Source of the DNA: Oscillospiraceae bacterium
GTDB taxonomy: Bacteria > Bacillota > Clostridia > Saccharofermentanales > Saccharofermentanaceae
Length of the DNA: 64,000 nucleotides
Reading direction: 5' to 3'
Assembly (NCBI GenBank): GCA_902780785.1
Contig: CACZGS010000006.1
Location: 62,001-126,000, forward strand
A model generated the notes under the pieces. It was not told the origin of the DNA, searched no databases, and saw only the letters and a program-made list of their open reading frames with translations. This document shows, one piece after another, positions 56,379-64,000 of this stretch; positions within the stretch are counted from its first letter, which is position 1, and the number at the start of each line of letters is the position of its first letter. The position numbers and the translations under genes were made by a program.

Positions 56379-57089
56379 ATGAATAATCAGAATAAAAAAC
56401 TCGAAGCAGCATTTATCTTTGGCTTTATTTCATTGCTTTTATGTGGCGTTGGCGACTGGCTTATAGGGTACGAACCTGAAGGCGGGGAGCCGTTGATATA
56501 TGGTATTACAACCACAGCGATAGCAGGTGTGCCTACATGGTTTTATGTGTTGTCGTTCTTCTTCGGGTTCTTATCCGGATTCGGATGCCTTTATTTCGCG
56601 CCGGCTGTAATGAAAACCCTTGATCTGAAAGGCATCTCGAAGGATTCGAAAATGTATAAGCTCATGGGCTTTGGCTTAAAGTCGGCACCCATGATGTTTG
56701 TATCTTTCCATGCCGCATGCTGCATCGTGCTGCTGATGATACAGGCAGCGCTCCGATCCGGACTTGATATAAGTTCTGCAGATTCTGTTTATCTGATACC
56801 TGCAGCAACAGCTATGCTGCCGTTTCTTATCTGGTGCTATATCTGTGATATTCCCGTGACTATTGCTTATATGTATTTCACTCTGAAGGGAAAACTTGGG
56901 ATTAGCAAGGCTGCTTTTATTCTGTGCCCTATGGGCCTTAGTATTGCAGCAAAGATAATAGCTGCCGTGATGGTCGCTTTAGGAAGTAAATGGTCATTCC
57001 TTACGGCATGTGGCGAATCCTGGGGTTATGCATTCATGTGCCTTGCGTTCTATTTCGCTGTTAAGAAAGATGTGAGGTCTGATAAATGA
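56379..57089 (+). CDS. Seven-TM DUF6796-like membrane protein, third copy
   Basis: 236 residues from the ATG at 56379 (AGAGG upstream); a GTG at 56355 is less likely. About seven membrane segments, with LLCGVGDWLIGYEPEGGEP at the start and SFHAACCIVLLM in the middle, aligning with the copy at 44975. First gene of the last operon; overlaps the next gene by four bases. No function is established. Confidence 0.68.
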   Translation: MNNQNKKLEAAFIFGFISLLLCGVGDWLIGYEPEGGEPLIYGITTTAIAGVPTWFYVLSFFFGFLSGFGCLYFAPAVMKTLDLKGISKDSKMYKLMGFGLKSAPMMFVSFHAACCIVLLMIQAALRSGLDISSADSVYLIPAATAMLPFLIWCYICDIPVTIAYMYFTLKGKLGISKAAFILCPMGLSIAAKIIAAVMVALGSKWSFLTACGESWGYAFMCLAFYFAVKKDVRSDK

Positions 57090-57577
57090 TCGTTCTCCAG
57101 CTGATCTTATTCTGTGCTCTCTTTGCTTTAATGGTAAAACTCGGTGTTGGAAACAATGCTTTGAATGCTCTTTATTTTTACCCGAAAACTGTACAGGAAC
57201 GTGTCTATGAATTAGGTCTCACCGACAGGCAGACGGTCTCTAAGAAAAGAAAGATCTTCATGACAGCGTTCTTTACCGTTATGGCTGCCGCTCTAATTGC
57301 GATAATCGCGTTCTGGAATCAGATCAGAGAGTTTTGGCCGGCTTATCTGCAGGCACTTTTGTTCCTTGAAGTAATGAATTGGTTCGACGGAATCGTTATA
57401 GATAAGACCTGGGTCGCTTTAAGTCCTCTCTGGATAATACCCGGAACTGAAGATATCCCCTTTGTCCAGACATGGAAGCAGATGTTTAAGAAGAGAATCA
57501 TCCTAACTGGAATATGGGTGTTTGGAGCTGGAATTATTGCAGGAATAGTCGTGCTTATAGGAAAGATAATGATGTAA
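57086..57577 (+). CDS. Small four-TM membrane protein with D-x4-D motif, paralogue 3
   Basis: 163 residues. Shares with paralogue 4 (59177) the loop VQER(V)xELGL, the third segment NWFDGIVIDKTW (D-x4-D) and the stretch IPGTEDI. Start overlaps the preceding stop (ATGA). As with its relatives, no catalytic or metal motif other than the two Asp is evident. Confidence 0.72.
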   Translation: MIVLQLILFCALFALMVKLGVGNNALNALYFYPKTVQERVYELGLTDRQTVSKKRKIFMTAFFTVMAAALIAIIAFWNQIREFWPAYLQALLFLEVMNWFDGIVIDKTWVALSPLWIIPGTEDIPFVQTWKQMFKKRIILTGIWVFGAGIIAGIVVLIGKIMM

Positions 57578-57591
57578 ATAAGGAGAGTGTT

Positions 57592-58215
57592 ATGGGACTT
57601 TATAAGAAATTCGTAAGTCAGACAAGAAAGCCTGAGGGGACCCTCGGCAAGATGATGGTAAACGGTATGAACAGTGGTCATGCAAAGCTTGCTGACTGGG
57701 GCATGTCACATCTTCCGCAAACAGAACCTTCCAAGATCCTGGAACTCGGCTGCGGCGGCGGAAGAAATGCAGGCGAACTTGCCAATAGATTTCCTTCTGC
57801 AAGGGTTACAGCAATTGATTATTCTGAGGTGTCAGTCGCTAAATCTAAGGAGTACAACAAAGATCTCATTTCATCCGGGAGGATGAGTGTAAAACAGGGT
57901 GATGTATCTGACCTGAGACTCCCCGTTGACACCTATGATATCGCGACCGCATTTGAGACTATCTATTTCTGGCCCGGTCTCGAAAAGTGTTTTACCGAAG
58001 TCTACAGAGTTCTTAAGCCCGACGGTGTTTTCATGATCGTCAACGAGTCAGACGGCATGGATGATACAAGCCTTAAGTTCGAGAAGATAATTGACGGAAT
58101 GAAGTGCTATACGATCGAACAGATCGGAGCAGCGCTTAAGACCGCAGGTTTTTCTGAAGTGACATCTGACCATTATGACGGCAAGCCGTGGATCACGGTG
58201 ATAGCCGTTAAATAA
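57592..58215 (+). CDS. SAM-dependent methyltransferase
   Basis: 207 residues from the ATG at 57592 (AAGGAGAG upstream); a longer frame starting at 57514 lies in the previous gene. Class I motifs: ILELGCGGGRNAGELA (about 48), VTAIDYSEVSVA, ATAFETIYFWPGL and RVLKPDGVFMIVNE. The substrate is unknown; the enzyme is the second methyltransferase of the island and sits before an alpha/beta hydrolase, as the first does. Confidence 0.88.
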   Translation: MGLYKKFVSQTRKPEGTLGKMMVNGMNSGHAKLADWGMSHLPQTEPSKILELGCGGGRNAGELANRFPSARVTAIDYSEVSVAKSKEYNKDLISSGRMSVKQGDVSDLRLPVDTYDIATAFETIYFWPGLEKCFTEVYRVLKPDGVFMIVNESDGMDDTSLKFEKIIDGMKCYTIEQIGAALKTAGFSEVTSDHYDGKPWITVIAVK

Positions 58216-58260
58216 TGATAATCATATCCATCACAAAAAATAAAAGGTCAATATAAAGAT

Positions 58261-59193
58261 ATGGAGCTGAATAAAACATACGAGGAAATCCTTAAAGAAT
58301 TTCTCCGAACACATCCTTATAAGGAAGTTGTTGTGGAAGGAGCAAAGTTCCATTATCTTCTTTGCGGAAAAGGCGATACCACGTTGATCTTTTTGGTCGG
58401 TGGAATGGGCCTGTCATTTCTTTATATGCCGTATATTACCGCGTTGGAATCAGAATACAGAATTCTCACTTTTGATTACCCATATGAGTATGATGATAAT
58501 TCCGGTTTGGTTGAAAGCATATCCATGCTTCTTAAACATCTGAATATTGAAAAGGGGATTTTTGTCGGCAGTTCGTATGGCGGATATGTTGCTCAGATGA
58601 TAGCAAGAAAATATCCGGAGCTCACAGGCGGAATGTGTCTTTTCTCTACGGCGAGCCTTTCTGAAATGACAGTAAGTGAATTAAGGGCTAAATATGAGAA
58701 GAAAGCACCTCTTCTATTGTGGATCTTGCGACATGTTCCATATTCCTGGCTTAAACCGGTGATGATAAGGTCATGTATGCGCATGGCAAAAAATACAACT
58801 CCCGAAGTTTATTCATACACTAAGGATATGTTCCGCTTTATTTACCGTGATTATACGCGGGAGTTGGATCTGCATATGACGAAGCTTCTGATAGATCTTA
58901 TGAATCAGACGCCATGCATACCGGAAGACTTTATTTACTTGAATGGAAGGGTTTTGCTGATACTTCCCGAAAATGATGAAAGCTTCACGCCGGAAATGCA
59001 AAAGGATCTTATCAGCATGATGCCGGAGAGCGTTATCGTTGAGGGCGTGGACAGTGGCCATATATCCACATTAATAGAAGTGGATCGTTATGTTGAAGAA
59101 ATCCGGAGCTTTATTGGGGGGACGCTTGGCCGCGGCAATGATAGCTGTGATTTCTGCGAACAGAGGAGAGTTAGTAATGGTTTTAGTTCTTGA
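58261..59193 (+). CDS. Alpha/beta hydrolase
   Basis: 310 residues. Oxyanion loop FLVGGMGLS, elbow VGSSYGG (Ser105), acid in LPENDESF (about 240), base in GHIS (about 262). The fold resembles proline iminopeptidase/esterase-like hydrolases; no signal peptide. The ribosome site is weak. A stretch similar to a Fur box overlaps the upstream stop codon (58211-58229). The last 17 bases overlap the next gene. Confidence 0.82.
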   Translation: MELNKTYEEILKEFLRTHPYKEVVVEGAKFHYLLCGKGDTTLIFLVGGMGLSFLYMPYITALESEYRILTFDYPYEYDDNSGLVESISMLLKHLNIEKGIFVGSSYGGYVAQMIARKYPELTGGMCLFSTASLSEMTVSELRAKYEKKAPLLLWILRHVPYSWLKPVMIRSCMRMAKNTTPEVYSYTKDMFRFIYRDYTRELDLHMTKLLIDLMNQTPCIPEDFIYLNGRVLLILPENDESFTPEMQKDLISMMPESVIVEGVDSGHISTLIEVDRYVEEIRSFIGGTLGRGNDSCDFCEQRRVSNGFSS

Positions 59194-59662
59194 ATGTATA
59201 GTAATTTGCTTTATTTTATTCGTTCCGTGTGTTGTCGTTATCGCAAACGGAGTTCATAACGGCGCATTTCTTTTTGAAAAAGATGTTCAGGAACGTGTTG
59301 TTGAGATGGGTCTGGTTACAAAGGAACAATTATCCCGTAATAAGAAATTGTTTAAGATCATTTCTTTGACAGTGATGATCTCATTTGTGATATGGGCAGT
59401 ATATGGAATAAACGGCGCCAGAGGATTCTTAAATCCATTTCTGCAAATATATGCGCTTGCAATGGCAGAAGGTCTGTTTGACAGATTCTTTATTGATACA
59501 TTCTGGGTAGGCCATACCAAAGCTTGGACAATACCTGGAACAGAGGATCTGAAACCATACATACCGAAGAAAACTTTGATTGCCAAGTGGCTGATAGTTA
59601 TTGTCGGAAGTCCGGCCATTGCGGCTGCATTGGCAGGAATCATGATGCTGTTCTTCAAGTGA
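59177..59662 (+). CDS. Small four-TM membrane protein with D-x4-D motif, paralogue 4
   Basis: 161 residues from the ATG at 59177 (GAGGAGAG upstream); the longer frame from 59090 starts inside the hydrolase. Loop VQERVVEMGL, third segment GLFDRFFIDTFW (D-x4-D), then IPGTEDL. It is followed directly by two more family members, so three copies stand in tandem (59177-60693). Confidence 0.72.
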   Translation: MVLVLECIVICFILFVPCVVVIANGVHNGAFLFEKDVQERVVEMGLVTKEQLSRNKKLFKIISLTVMISFVIWAVYGINGARGFLNPFLQIYALAMAEGLFDRFFIDTFWVGHTKAWTIPGTEDLKPYIPKKTLIAKWLIVIVGSPAIAAALAGIMMLFFK

Positions 59663-59674
59663 GGTGAAGAATAT

Positions 59675-60181
59675 ATGATCTGGTGGGTAATTGTTATAGA
59701 GGCACTTGTTTTCGCCGGTATTTTTACTGCAGTTGTTTTGCCTTCATGTTTGAGCGATAAAAAGTACAGTCCTGAAAGCATTCATAATTATCCGCCTGAT
59801 ATTCAGGAAGAGTATTTTAAGACGCATGAACGTGTCGATGTCTCATACAAATCAAAAAGGGTAATATTCACCAAGTCGCTCGGCATAGTGATCTTTTGTG
59901 TAATATTACTTCTCAGTGCTCTTTGGGCAGGCGCATCGACTTTCCTTGAAGGCTTCCTTCTCTCGTTCGGGCTAATGGTATGGATAGGCCTATATGATAC
60001 GCTTTTCATCGACTGGATATTGTTTGCGAATATAAAAGCATTCAGATTAGAAGGTACCGAACATATGAATAAAGCCTACCACCAGAAATGGTTCCACTTT
60101 AAGGGAATCCTTTTCCCAGGTATCATATTTGGCACTATACCTGCGCTGGTCGTCGGATTGTTAATCGCATTAATAAGGTAA
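59675..60181 (+). CDS. Small four-TM membrane protein with D-x4-D motif, paralogue 5
   Basis: 168 residues. Loop PPDIQEEYF, third segment GLYDTLFIDWIL (D-x4-D), then LEGTEHM in place of PGTE. Middle copy of the tandem trio; GAGGTG before the ATG. Divergence between adjacent copies is high, so the tandem is old or was assembled from different sources. Confidence 0.72.
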   Translation: MIWWVIVIEALVFAGIFTAVVLPSCLSDKKYSPESIHNYPPDIQEEYFKTHERVDVSYKSKRVIFTKSLGIVIFCVILLLSALWAGASTFLEGFLLSFGLMVWIGLYDTLFIDWILFANIKAFRLEGTEHMNKAYHQKWFHFKGILFPGIIFGTIPALVVGLLIALIR

Positions 60182-60186
60182 AGATA

Positions 60187-60693
60187 ATGTTATTGAGCTT
60201 TTTATATGGCCTTATAGGTATTGTTCTTCTCGTAGCTTTCTGTCTGATAGGAGCTTTTCTTGTTCCGCAGAATGCCTATTGGTTTATGACACCGAAGGCT
60301 AAGGAATTGCTGGAAAAATACGGTGTGCCCAGAGAACTGAAACTTAAGGATAAGATCATTATCGGACTGCTTGCTCTTATTACCGGATTAGGTTTTATAG
60401 TCACGATCATTATTGCGGGCAAGCAGGGTGTCGCTTCCGGGATGAATTTCTGGCAGCTTGCTCTTCGTTTTGTGATCTTCTTTTGGATGGTATCAATCTT
60501 TGACGCCATTGTGCTTGACTGGTGGATGTTTACTAAGACTGATATTTTTGGTGTGCTGATCGAGAAAAAGACCGGAAAAAAGCCGGATGTTCGGAGAGTC
60601 GAACCCCAGTGGGACGGCAAAGAGATACATAAGCTTGTAATTGAAGTTGTTGTGTCAGCAATACTGGCATGGATATTTATTAAGGTTGGATAG
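60187..60693 (+). CDS. Small four-TM membrane protein with D-x4-D motif, paralogue 6
   Basis: 168 residues. Has FWQLALRF and SIFDAIVLDWWMFTKTDIF (D-x4-D), close to paralogues 1 and 7 in the FW-x4-RF motif, but lacks PGTE. It starts five bases after the previous stop. Topology is again four membrane segments with both termini likely on the same side. Confidence 0.72.
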   Translation: MLLSFLYGLIGIVLLVAFCLIGAFLVPQNAYWFMTPKAKELLEKYGVPRELKLKDKIIIGLLALITGLGFIVTIIIAGKQGVASGMNFWQLALRFVIFFWMVSIFDAIVLDWWMFTKTDIFGVLIEKKTGKKPDVRRVEPQWDGKEIHKLVIEVVVSAILAWIFIKVG

Positions 60694-60714
60694 AGCTAAT
60701 AAGGACAGTGCGTA

Positions 60715-61635
60715 ATGAGTTTTACAGCAAAAATGATGAAATTCTTTATGAATCTGATGACGGGAAAACCGGCAGGCAGTGCTGATGAATTGCTCGAGAG
60801 GGCAAGGAAATATAATGCGAAAAATCAGTTCGTTATACCTTCCGACAAAAAAGCCTTGTATCGCGTTGAAAAGATTCATGACGGCAGTGATTTGCTGGTT
60901 GTCCGTTCGAAAAAACTTAGCGATAATGCGAACTGCGCTGTTCTGTTTATCTTCGGAGCCGGAGGAACAATGAATGCGTGGAAACCGCATCTCATGATGG
61001 TTCGTAACATAGCTGATAAGACAGGCGCCGAAGTGTTTATGCCACTATATCCGCTCTGCACGGATGCACCTGTAAGTGCGGCTGTTGAAACCGCATATAT
61101 AACATACCAAAGGATTCTGAAGGATTATCCGCCTGAAAAAGTTGTGATTACCGGTGACTCCTCCGGAGGTGCATGCTGCCTTGCTCTTATCTCGATGTTG
61201 AATCATCTGAATGAAGGAGTGTTAATGCCCAGGCTCGCGATACTTCATTCTCCAAGCGGTGTTCCACATAATAAGGAAGCCTGGGAACGGATGAGGGAAC
61301 AGAGTAAAAAGGATGCTCCGGGAACCTTCACAATGGTGGAATATTTTCCAGAGATCTGTGCACACGGAGAAACAGTTCCTGATTACATGATACATCCGGC
61401 TTTAGGAGATTACCGCAATGCTCCGGAAACGTATATCTATTACAGCGCAGATGAGACGTTGGCCGCATTGGGAAAAGACATTGAAGATGCATACACAAGA
61501 TCCGGCAGTAAAGTCTATGTTTATTATGAGCCCGGTATGATCCACTGCTATTCTTCCTATCCGGCATGTAAAGAGAGTAAAAAAGCCTGTAATGAATGGC
61601 TGAATCATATTTCAAAATTGAAGGAGAATAAATAA
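60715..61635 (+). CDS. Alpha/beta hydrolase, hormone-sensitive-lipase type
   Basis: 306 residues. HSL-family features: oxyanion stretch FGAGGTMNAW (the usual HGGG is changed to FGAGG), PLYPLCTDAP, elbow GDSSGG (Ser149), an acid in YYSADETLA (about 243) and a His in MIHCYSSYP (about 273). Esterases of this type cleave short acyl esters in the cytoplasm. Translationally coupled to the next gene, which starts on the last base of its stop codon. Confidence 0.86.
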   Translation: MSFTAKMMKFFMNLMTGKPAGSADELLERARKYNAKNQFVIPSDKKALYRVEKIHDGSDLLVVRSKKLSDNANCAVLFIFGAGGTMNAWKPHLMMVRNIADKTGAEVFMPLYPLCTDAPVSAAVETAYITYQRILKDYPPEKVVITGDSSGGACCLALISMLNHLNEGVLMPRLAILHSPSGVPHNKEAWERMREQSKKDAPGTFTMVEYFPEICAHGETVPDYMIHPALGDYRNAPETYIYYSADETLAALGKDIEDAYTRSGSKVYVYYEPGMIHCYSSYPACKESKKACNEWLNHISKLKENK

Positions 61636-62132
61636 TGCTTTTAACGATATTTCTTGCAATCGTTTTTTGTGCGGCGATAACGATTATGCTTATATCGGCT
61701 GTTGTATTGATCAAGGATAAGAAACTGTTTTCTTCAGCTCCGAAGGAAGCGTTGGCACTTGTAATTGACAGAAAAGAAGAGGAGTTCTACGGAGCCCGCA
61801 AGATAGGCTGGACCTTGATCATAATGAGTATGGTCATGATCTTAGGTGTCGGTGTGATTTCCATTTGGGACGGATTCAGGAGTGACTTTACTTTCTGGCA
61901 GTTCTTTTTAAGATTTGTCATGATTTTTACGATATATAAGATCTACGACATGATCTTTTTCGATTATTTCCTGCTCTGTAAATTCCGGTTCTTCCAAGCC
62001 TTTACGCCTGAGGTAGCTCCGGTATACAACAACAGAAAATACGGCTATAACATCAAGAGTCAGCTGCTGAAATTGATCGTTATTTTCCCGGCGGCATCTG
62101 CAATCGCAGCGTGGGTGTGTTCGTTGTTATGA
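61635..62132 (+). CDS. Small four-TM membrane protein with D-x4-D motif, paralogue 7
   Basis: 165 residues. Closest to paralogue 1 (40655): both have FWQFxLRF, (F/Y)D-x4-D as YDMIFFDYF, a following K-x-RFFQ-x-F and a C-terminal CSLL/CTLL. The two lie in different operons about 20 kb apart, which suggests duplication of the module. It overlaps the GNAT gene by four bases. Confidence 0.74.
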   Translation: MLLTIFLAIVFCAAITIMLISAVVLIKDKKLFSSAPKEALALVIDRKEEEFYGARKIGWTLIIMSMVMILGVGVISIWDGFRSDFTFWQFFLRFVMIFTIYKIYDMIFFDYFLLCKFRFFQAFTPEVAPVYNNRKYGYNIKSQLLKLIVIFPAASAIAAWVCSLL

Positions 62133-62749
62133 TTCGATTAAAGGATTTGGATAAAAGCGACATCGAAGTGATATCCCATCATGTAGCTGATGCGTTTTGG
62201 GACTATGAGTATAGTAATGGCGATCTTGGATTAAAGAAATACATTACAACACGCGATGCTATGTTTACCTATATCAATGCTATTGTTAAGGCCGCATATA
62301 ACAGCGGGCTTCTGTATGCAACCTCTGAAAACCATGAGGGATATATGTTTATAGCAGGTGAAGGCATTGGTACCATTGGCTTTGTTGATGGAATGAAAAT
62401 GATATCTGCCGAAAAGAAAGCACTAGGCGGATGGAAGAAAATGAAGCAGTTTGTTTCGGACTCATTTTCTGACGGTGGTTCGATCGAGACCAGGATGCGT
62501 AAGGCTAAGCGTAAGTTTATAAGGATAGAAGTCCTTATTGTACGTAAAGAGTATCAGAAGCAGGGCTTCATGAGAAAGATGATGGAGTATGTTTATGACC
62601 TTGCTGGCAAACAGAAGGTGCCGGTGATCCTTGATACAGACGATGAGAATAAATCCGCCAGATATCAGCATCTTGGAATGACATTGGAAAGGATCCGTGA
62701 TTGCGGTGATCATTATCATACATACGATTTGATCCGCGAACCTGTATAA
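62129..62749 (+). CDS. GNAT family N-acetyltransferase
   Basis: 206 residues from the ATG at 62129 (overlapping the previous stop). The acetyl-CoA site is IEVLIVRKEYQKQGFMRKMM (Q-x-x-G-x, about 138-157), followed by the beta-strand and helix PVILDTDDENKSARYQHLGM typical of GNATs. An N-terminal extension precedes the core. The acceptor is unknown; in this operon a small molecule is more likely than a protein. Confidence 0.85.
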   Translation: MIRLKDLDKSDIEVISHHVADAFWDYEYSNGDLGLKKYITTRDAMFTYINAIVKAAYNSGLLYATSENHEGYMFIAGEGIGTIGFVDGMKMISAEKKALGGWKKMKQFVSDSFSDGGSIETRMRKAKRKFIRIEVLIVRKEYQKQGFMRKMMEYVYDLAGKQKVPVILDTDDENKSARYQHLGMTLERIRDCGDHYHTYDLIREPV

Positions 62750-62777
62750 TTAATGAAGAGATAAGGAGTAACTGATA

Positions 62778-63479
62778 ATGGCAGACAATCATATTCCAAT
62801 CAGCAAATTACCATATTGCAAGCCGGTAAAATGCTGGCTTGTTGAAAGGTATGGCATATCACAGGCTGATGCAGTCTGGCAAAAAACAGTTGATCAATAC
62901 AACGCATATCTTCCCGATCTGCCTGATTACGGCGGAAAGAAAAACGGACATGCCAGGGCTATCTATGGCGGCCTTCTTATCTTTTCCTTGTATCCGTCTC
63001 TTCCGGATCATCCGCCTGTATCAGAATTGCAGGAGTTTGTGTCGAACTTGTTCATGGGTCCTTTTGTAAAGCTCGGAAAGATTTTCGATCTTAACCGTCC
63101 GTCTAACATGAGGCTTATCAATAAGATCTTTAAGAGGTCGGGTGACGGAGACAGAAGGGACATCAAAAAATATCCGGCAGGATTTATTAATGTAGATGAA
63201 CCTTATGATAACGAAAAACATATTGCAAGATATCATTTCACGCAGTGTCCGAATGCGGAATTTGCCAAAAAGCATAATTTACTCCATGTACTGCCATTGA
63301 TGTGCAATTCTGACTATTTCGGTATTGAAAAAATACATGGAACGCTCATACGTTGCGGAACCTGTGGTAACAGCAATATGTGTGATTACTGTGTAGTAGG
63401 TAATAAGAATCCACTCGCACAAGAGTATGAGCTTGCAACTGATGAGAATGGATTTTTAGTCAGCAGGAGAAAAAGATAG
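62778..63479 (+). CDS. ATC hydrolase-like protein, copy 3
   Basis: 233 residues. Carries the same signature as copies 1 and 2: Cys157, Cys176, Asp179, Arg192, Cys202, Asp203. Additional Cys residues (CGTC at 193-196, Cys205) surround the last motif. The N-terminal DYGGKKN (50-56) matches DIGGKEN of copy 1, so copies 1 and 3 form one subfamily. Last gene of the operon, with AAGGAG before the ATG and a perfect 12-bp terminator after it. Confidence 0.72.
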   Translation: MADNHIPISKLPYCKPVKCWLVERYGISQADAVWQKTVDQYNAYLPDLPDYGGKKNGHARAIYGGLLIFSLYPSLPDHPPVSELQEFVSNLFMGPFVKLGKIFDLNRPSNMRLINKIFKRSGDGDRRDIKKYPAGFINVDEPYDNEKHIARYHFTQCPNAEFAKKHNLLHVLPLMCNSDYFGIEKIHGTLIRCGTCGNSNMCDYCVVGNKNPLAQEYELATDENGFLVSRRKR

Positions 63480-63497
63480 TTTTAGAATAAACCTATG

Positions 63498-63527
63498 AAA
63501 AGAGGATGCCATTGTGGCATCCTCTTT
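63498..63527. terminator. Bidirectional terminator
   Basis: Perfect 12-bp stem (63499-63510 with 63516-63527), 5-base loop, A/T flanks on both sides; between the convergent ATC-hydrolase-like and ferredoxin genes. Confidence 0.88.
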
Positions 63528-63555
63528 GATCTAACCGGATTATCAGTTGTGCTTA

Positions 63556-63726
63556 TCAGCCTTCAGCGATAGCGCCTGTAGGGCAGGAAGCTTCACAAGC
63601 TCCGCATGCTACACAAACATCAGCATCGATGTTGTACTGTGTCTCACCCTGGGAAATAGCTCCGACAGGGCAGCCGTCAGCGCAAGTGCCGCAAGATACG
63701 CAAGCGTCAGAAATTACATATGCCAT
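63556..63726 (-). CDS. 2[4Fe-4S] ferredoxin, clostridial type
   Basis: 56 residues. Two cluster-binding motifs C-x2-C-x2-C-x3-C-P: Cys9, 12, 15 and 19, and Cys38, 41, 44 and 48, each followed by (V/T)GAI. It is a soluble low-potential electron carrier of anaerobes. AAGGAGG (63735-63741) eight bases upstream fixes the ATG at 63726. Monocistronic, with a terminator downstream. Confidence 0.96.
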   Translation of the reverse strand: MAYVISDACVSCGTCADGCPVGAISQGETQYNIDADVCVACGACEASCPTGAIAEG

Positions 63727-63864
63727 AAAAATTTCCTCCTTGGTTTTTGGATGTTAATGATATTCTTCCAATGAACAGGGAAAACGGCAAGTTTTTTGCT
63801 GTGATATTTGCAATTTGGTAATAAATTATTCAAGTATTTTTCTCCTGAAAACAACTTCGGTCGA

Positions 63865-63927
63865 AAACCCGCGGCTAACTGAAAATAAAGGGTTTGCGGT
63901 TGCCTATGGCTAACTTGAAACCGCAAA
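63865..63927. other. Intergenic hairpins with a repeated GGCTAACT element
   Basis: AAACCC (63865-63870) pairs with GGGTTT (63890-63895); TTTGCGGTT (63893-63901) pairs with AACCGCAAA (63919-63927). GGCTAACT occurs twice (63873-63880 and 63908-63915), in the loop of each hairpin. The two stems share three bases, so they may exclude each other. The rest of 63727-64000 shows no gene. Confidence 0.4.
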
Positions 63928-64000
63928 AATATTTGTTTGACAACAAAAAGATTACGCTGTAATATTACGCAGTCATATAACTGTTAACTTCGAAGGTGCA

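Overview
The window looks like a chromosomal segment of a Gram-positive, low-to-moderate GC anaerobe of the Bacillota, class Clostridia (Lachnospiraceae or Oscillospirales-like; the genus cannot be read from sequence alone). Reasons: strong AGGAGG ribosome sites, a 700-residue type III glutamine synthetase beside a one-piece glutamate synthase, a FeoB-associated Cys-rich protein, a clostridial 2[4Fe-4S] ferredoxin, ECF transporters and XxxLxxG heptad-repeat permeases. I see no rRNA, tRNA, CRISPR array, insertion sequence or prophage. No gene-free stretch exceeds 300 bases; the longest are the last 274 bases, which hold two hairpins, and 10215-10457, which holds only a LysR terminator.

Left part (1-30 kb), mostly housekeeping and sensing: a small orphan protein; a MATE exporter; a GHKL kinase/LytTR regulator pair divergent from a CPBP protease gene, with a LytTR direct repeat between them; a GH43 glycosidase; a diguanylate cyclase; a membrane protein with an internal duplication; a polysaccharide deacetylase lipoprotein; a LysR regulator divergent from gltB-gltD-glnN (ammonia assimilation); pyrG; two divergent sugar-type ABC permeases without a binding protein; a BlaI/M56 pair whose sensor domain is replaced by an alpha/beta-hydrolase-like domain; a transglutaminase lipoprotein; and the feoA-feoA-feoB-Cys-rich iron uptake operon read leftward.

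Right part (30.4-63.5 kb) is a large accessory island that appears to be under common control. A dyad of the form TTAG-N6-CTAA, resembling DtxR/IdeR-type iron boxes, recurs at least nine times and only in promoter regions: before feo, before an ECF transporter operon (S-T-AA), before an ABC/FtsX operon of about twelve genes (33.6-45.7 kb), before a TetR gene, before an ABC pair, and before a second twelve-gene operon (56.4-63.5 kb). The island holds three pairs of exporter-fold ABC half-transporters, two TetR regulators each followed by an ABC pair, four alpha/beta hydrolases, two SAM methyltransferases, one GNAT, three proteins of the L-2-amino-thiazoline-4-carboxylate (ATC) hydrolase type, three 7-TM DUF6796-like proteins and seven members of one small membrane-protein family of about 165 residues with an intramembrane D-x4-D motif.

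Working model (inference): a metal-regulated system that imports and chemically processes an iron-binding small molecule, perhaps a thiazoline-containing siderophore made by a neighbour. ECF and ABC half-transporters would move it and hydrolases and ATC-hydrolase-like enzymes would open it. FeoAB would take up the reduced iron. The small membrane family and the ATC-hydrolase trio are the parts I could not tie to any described function.
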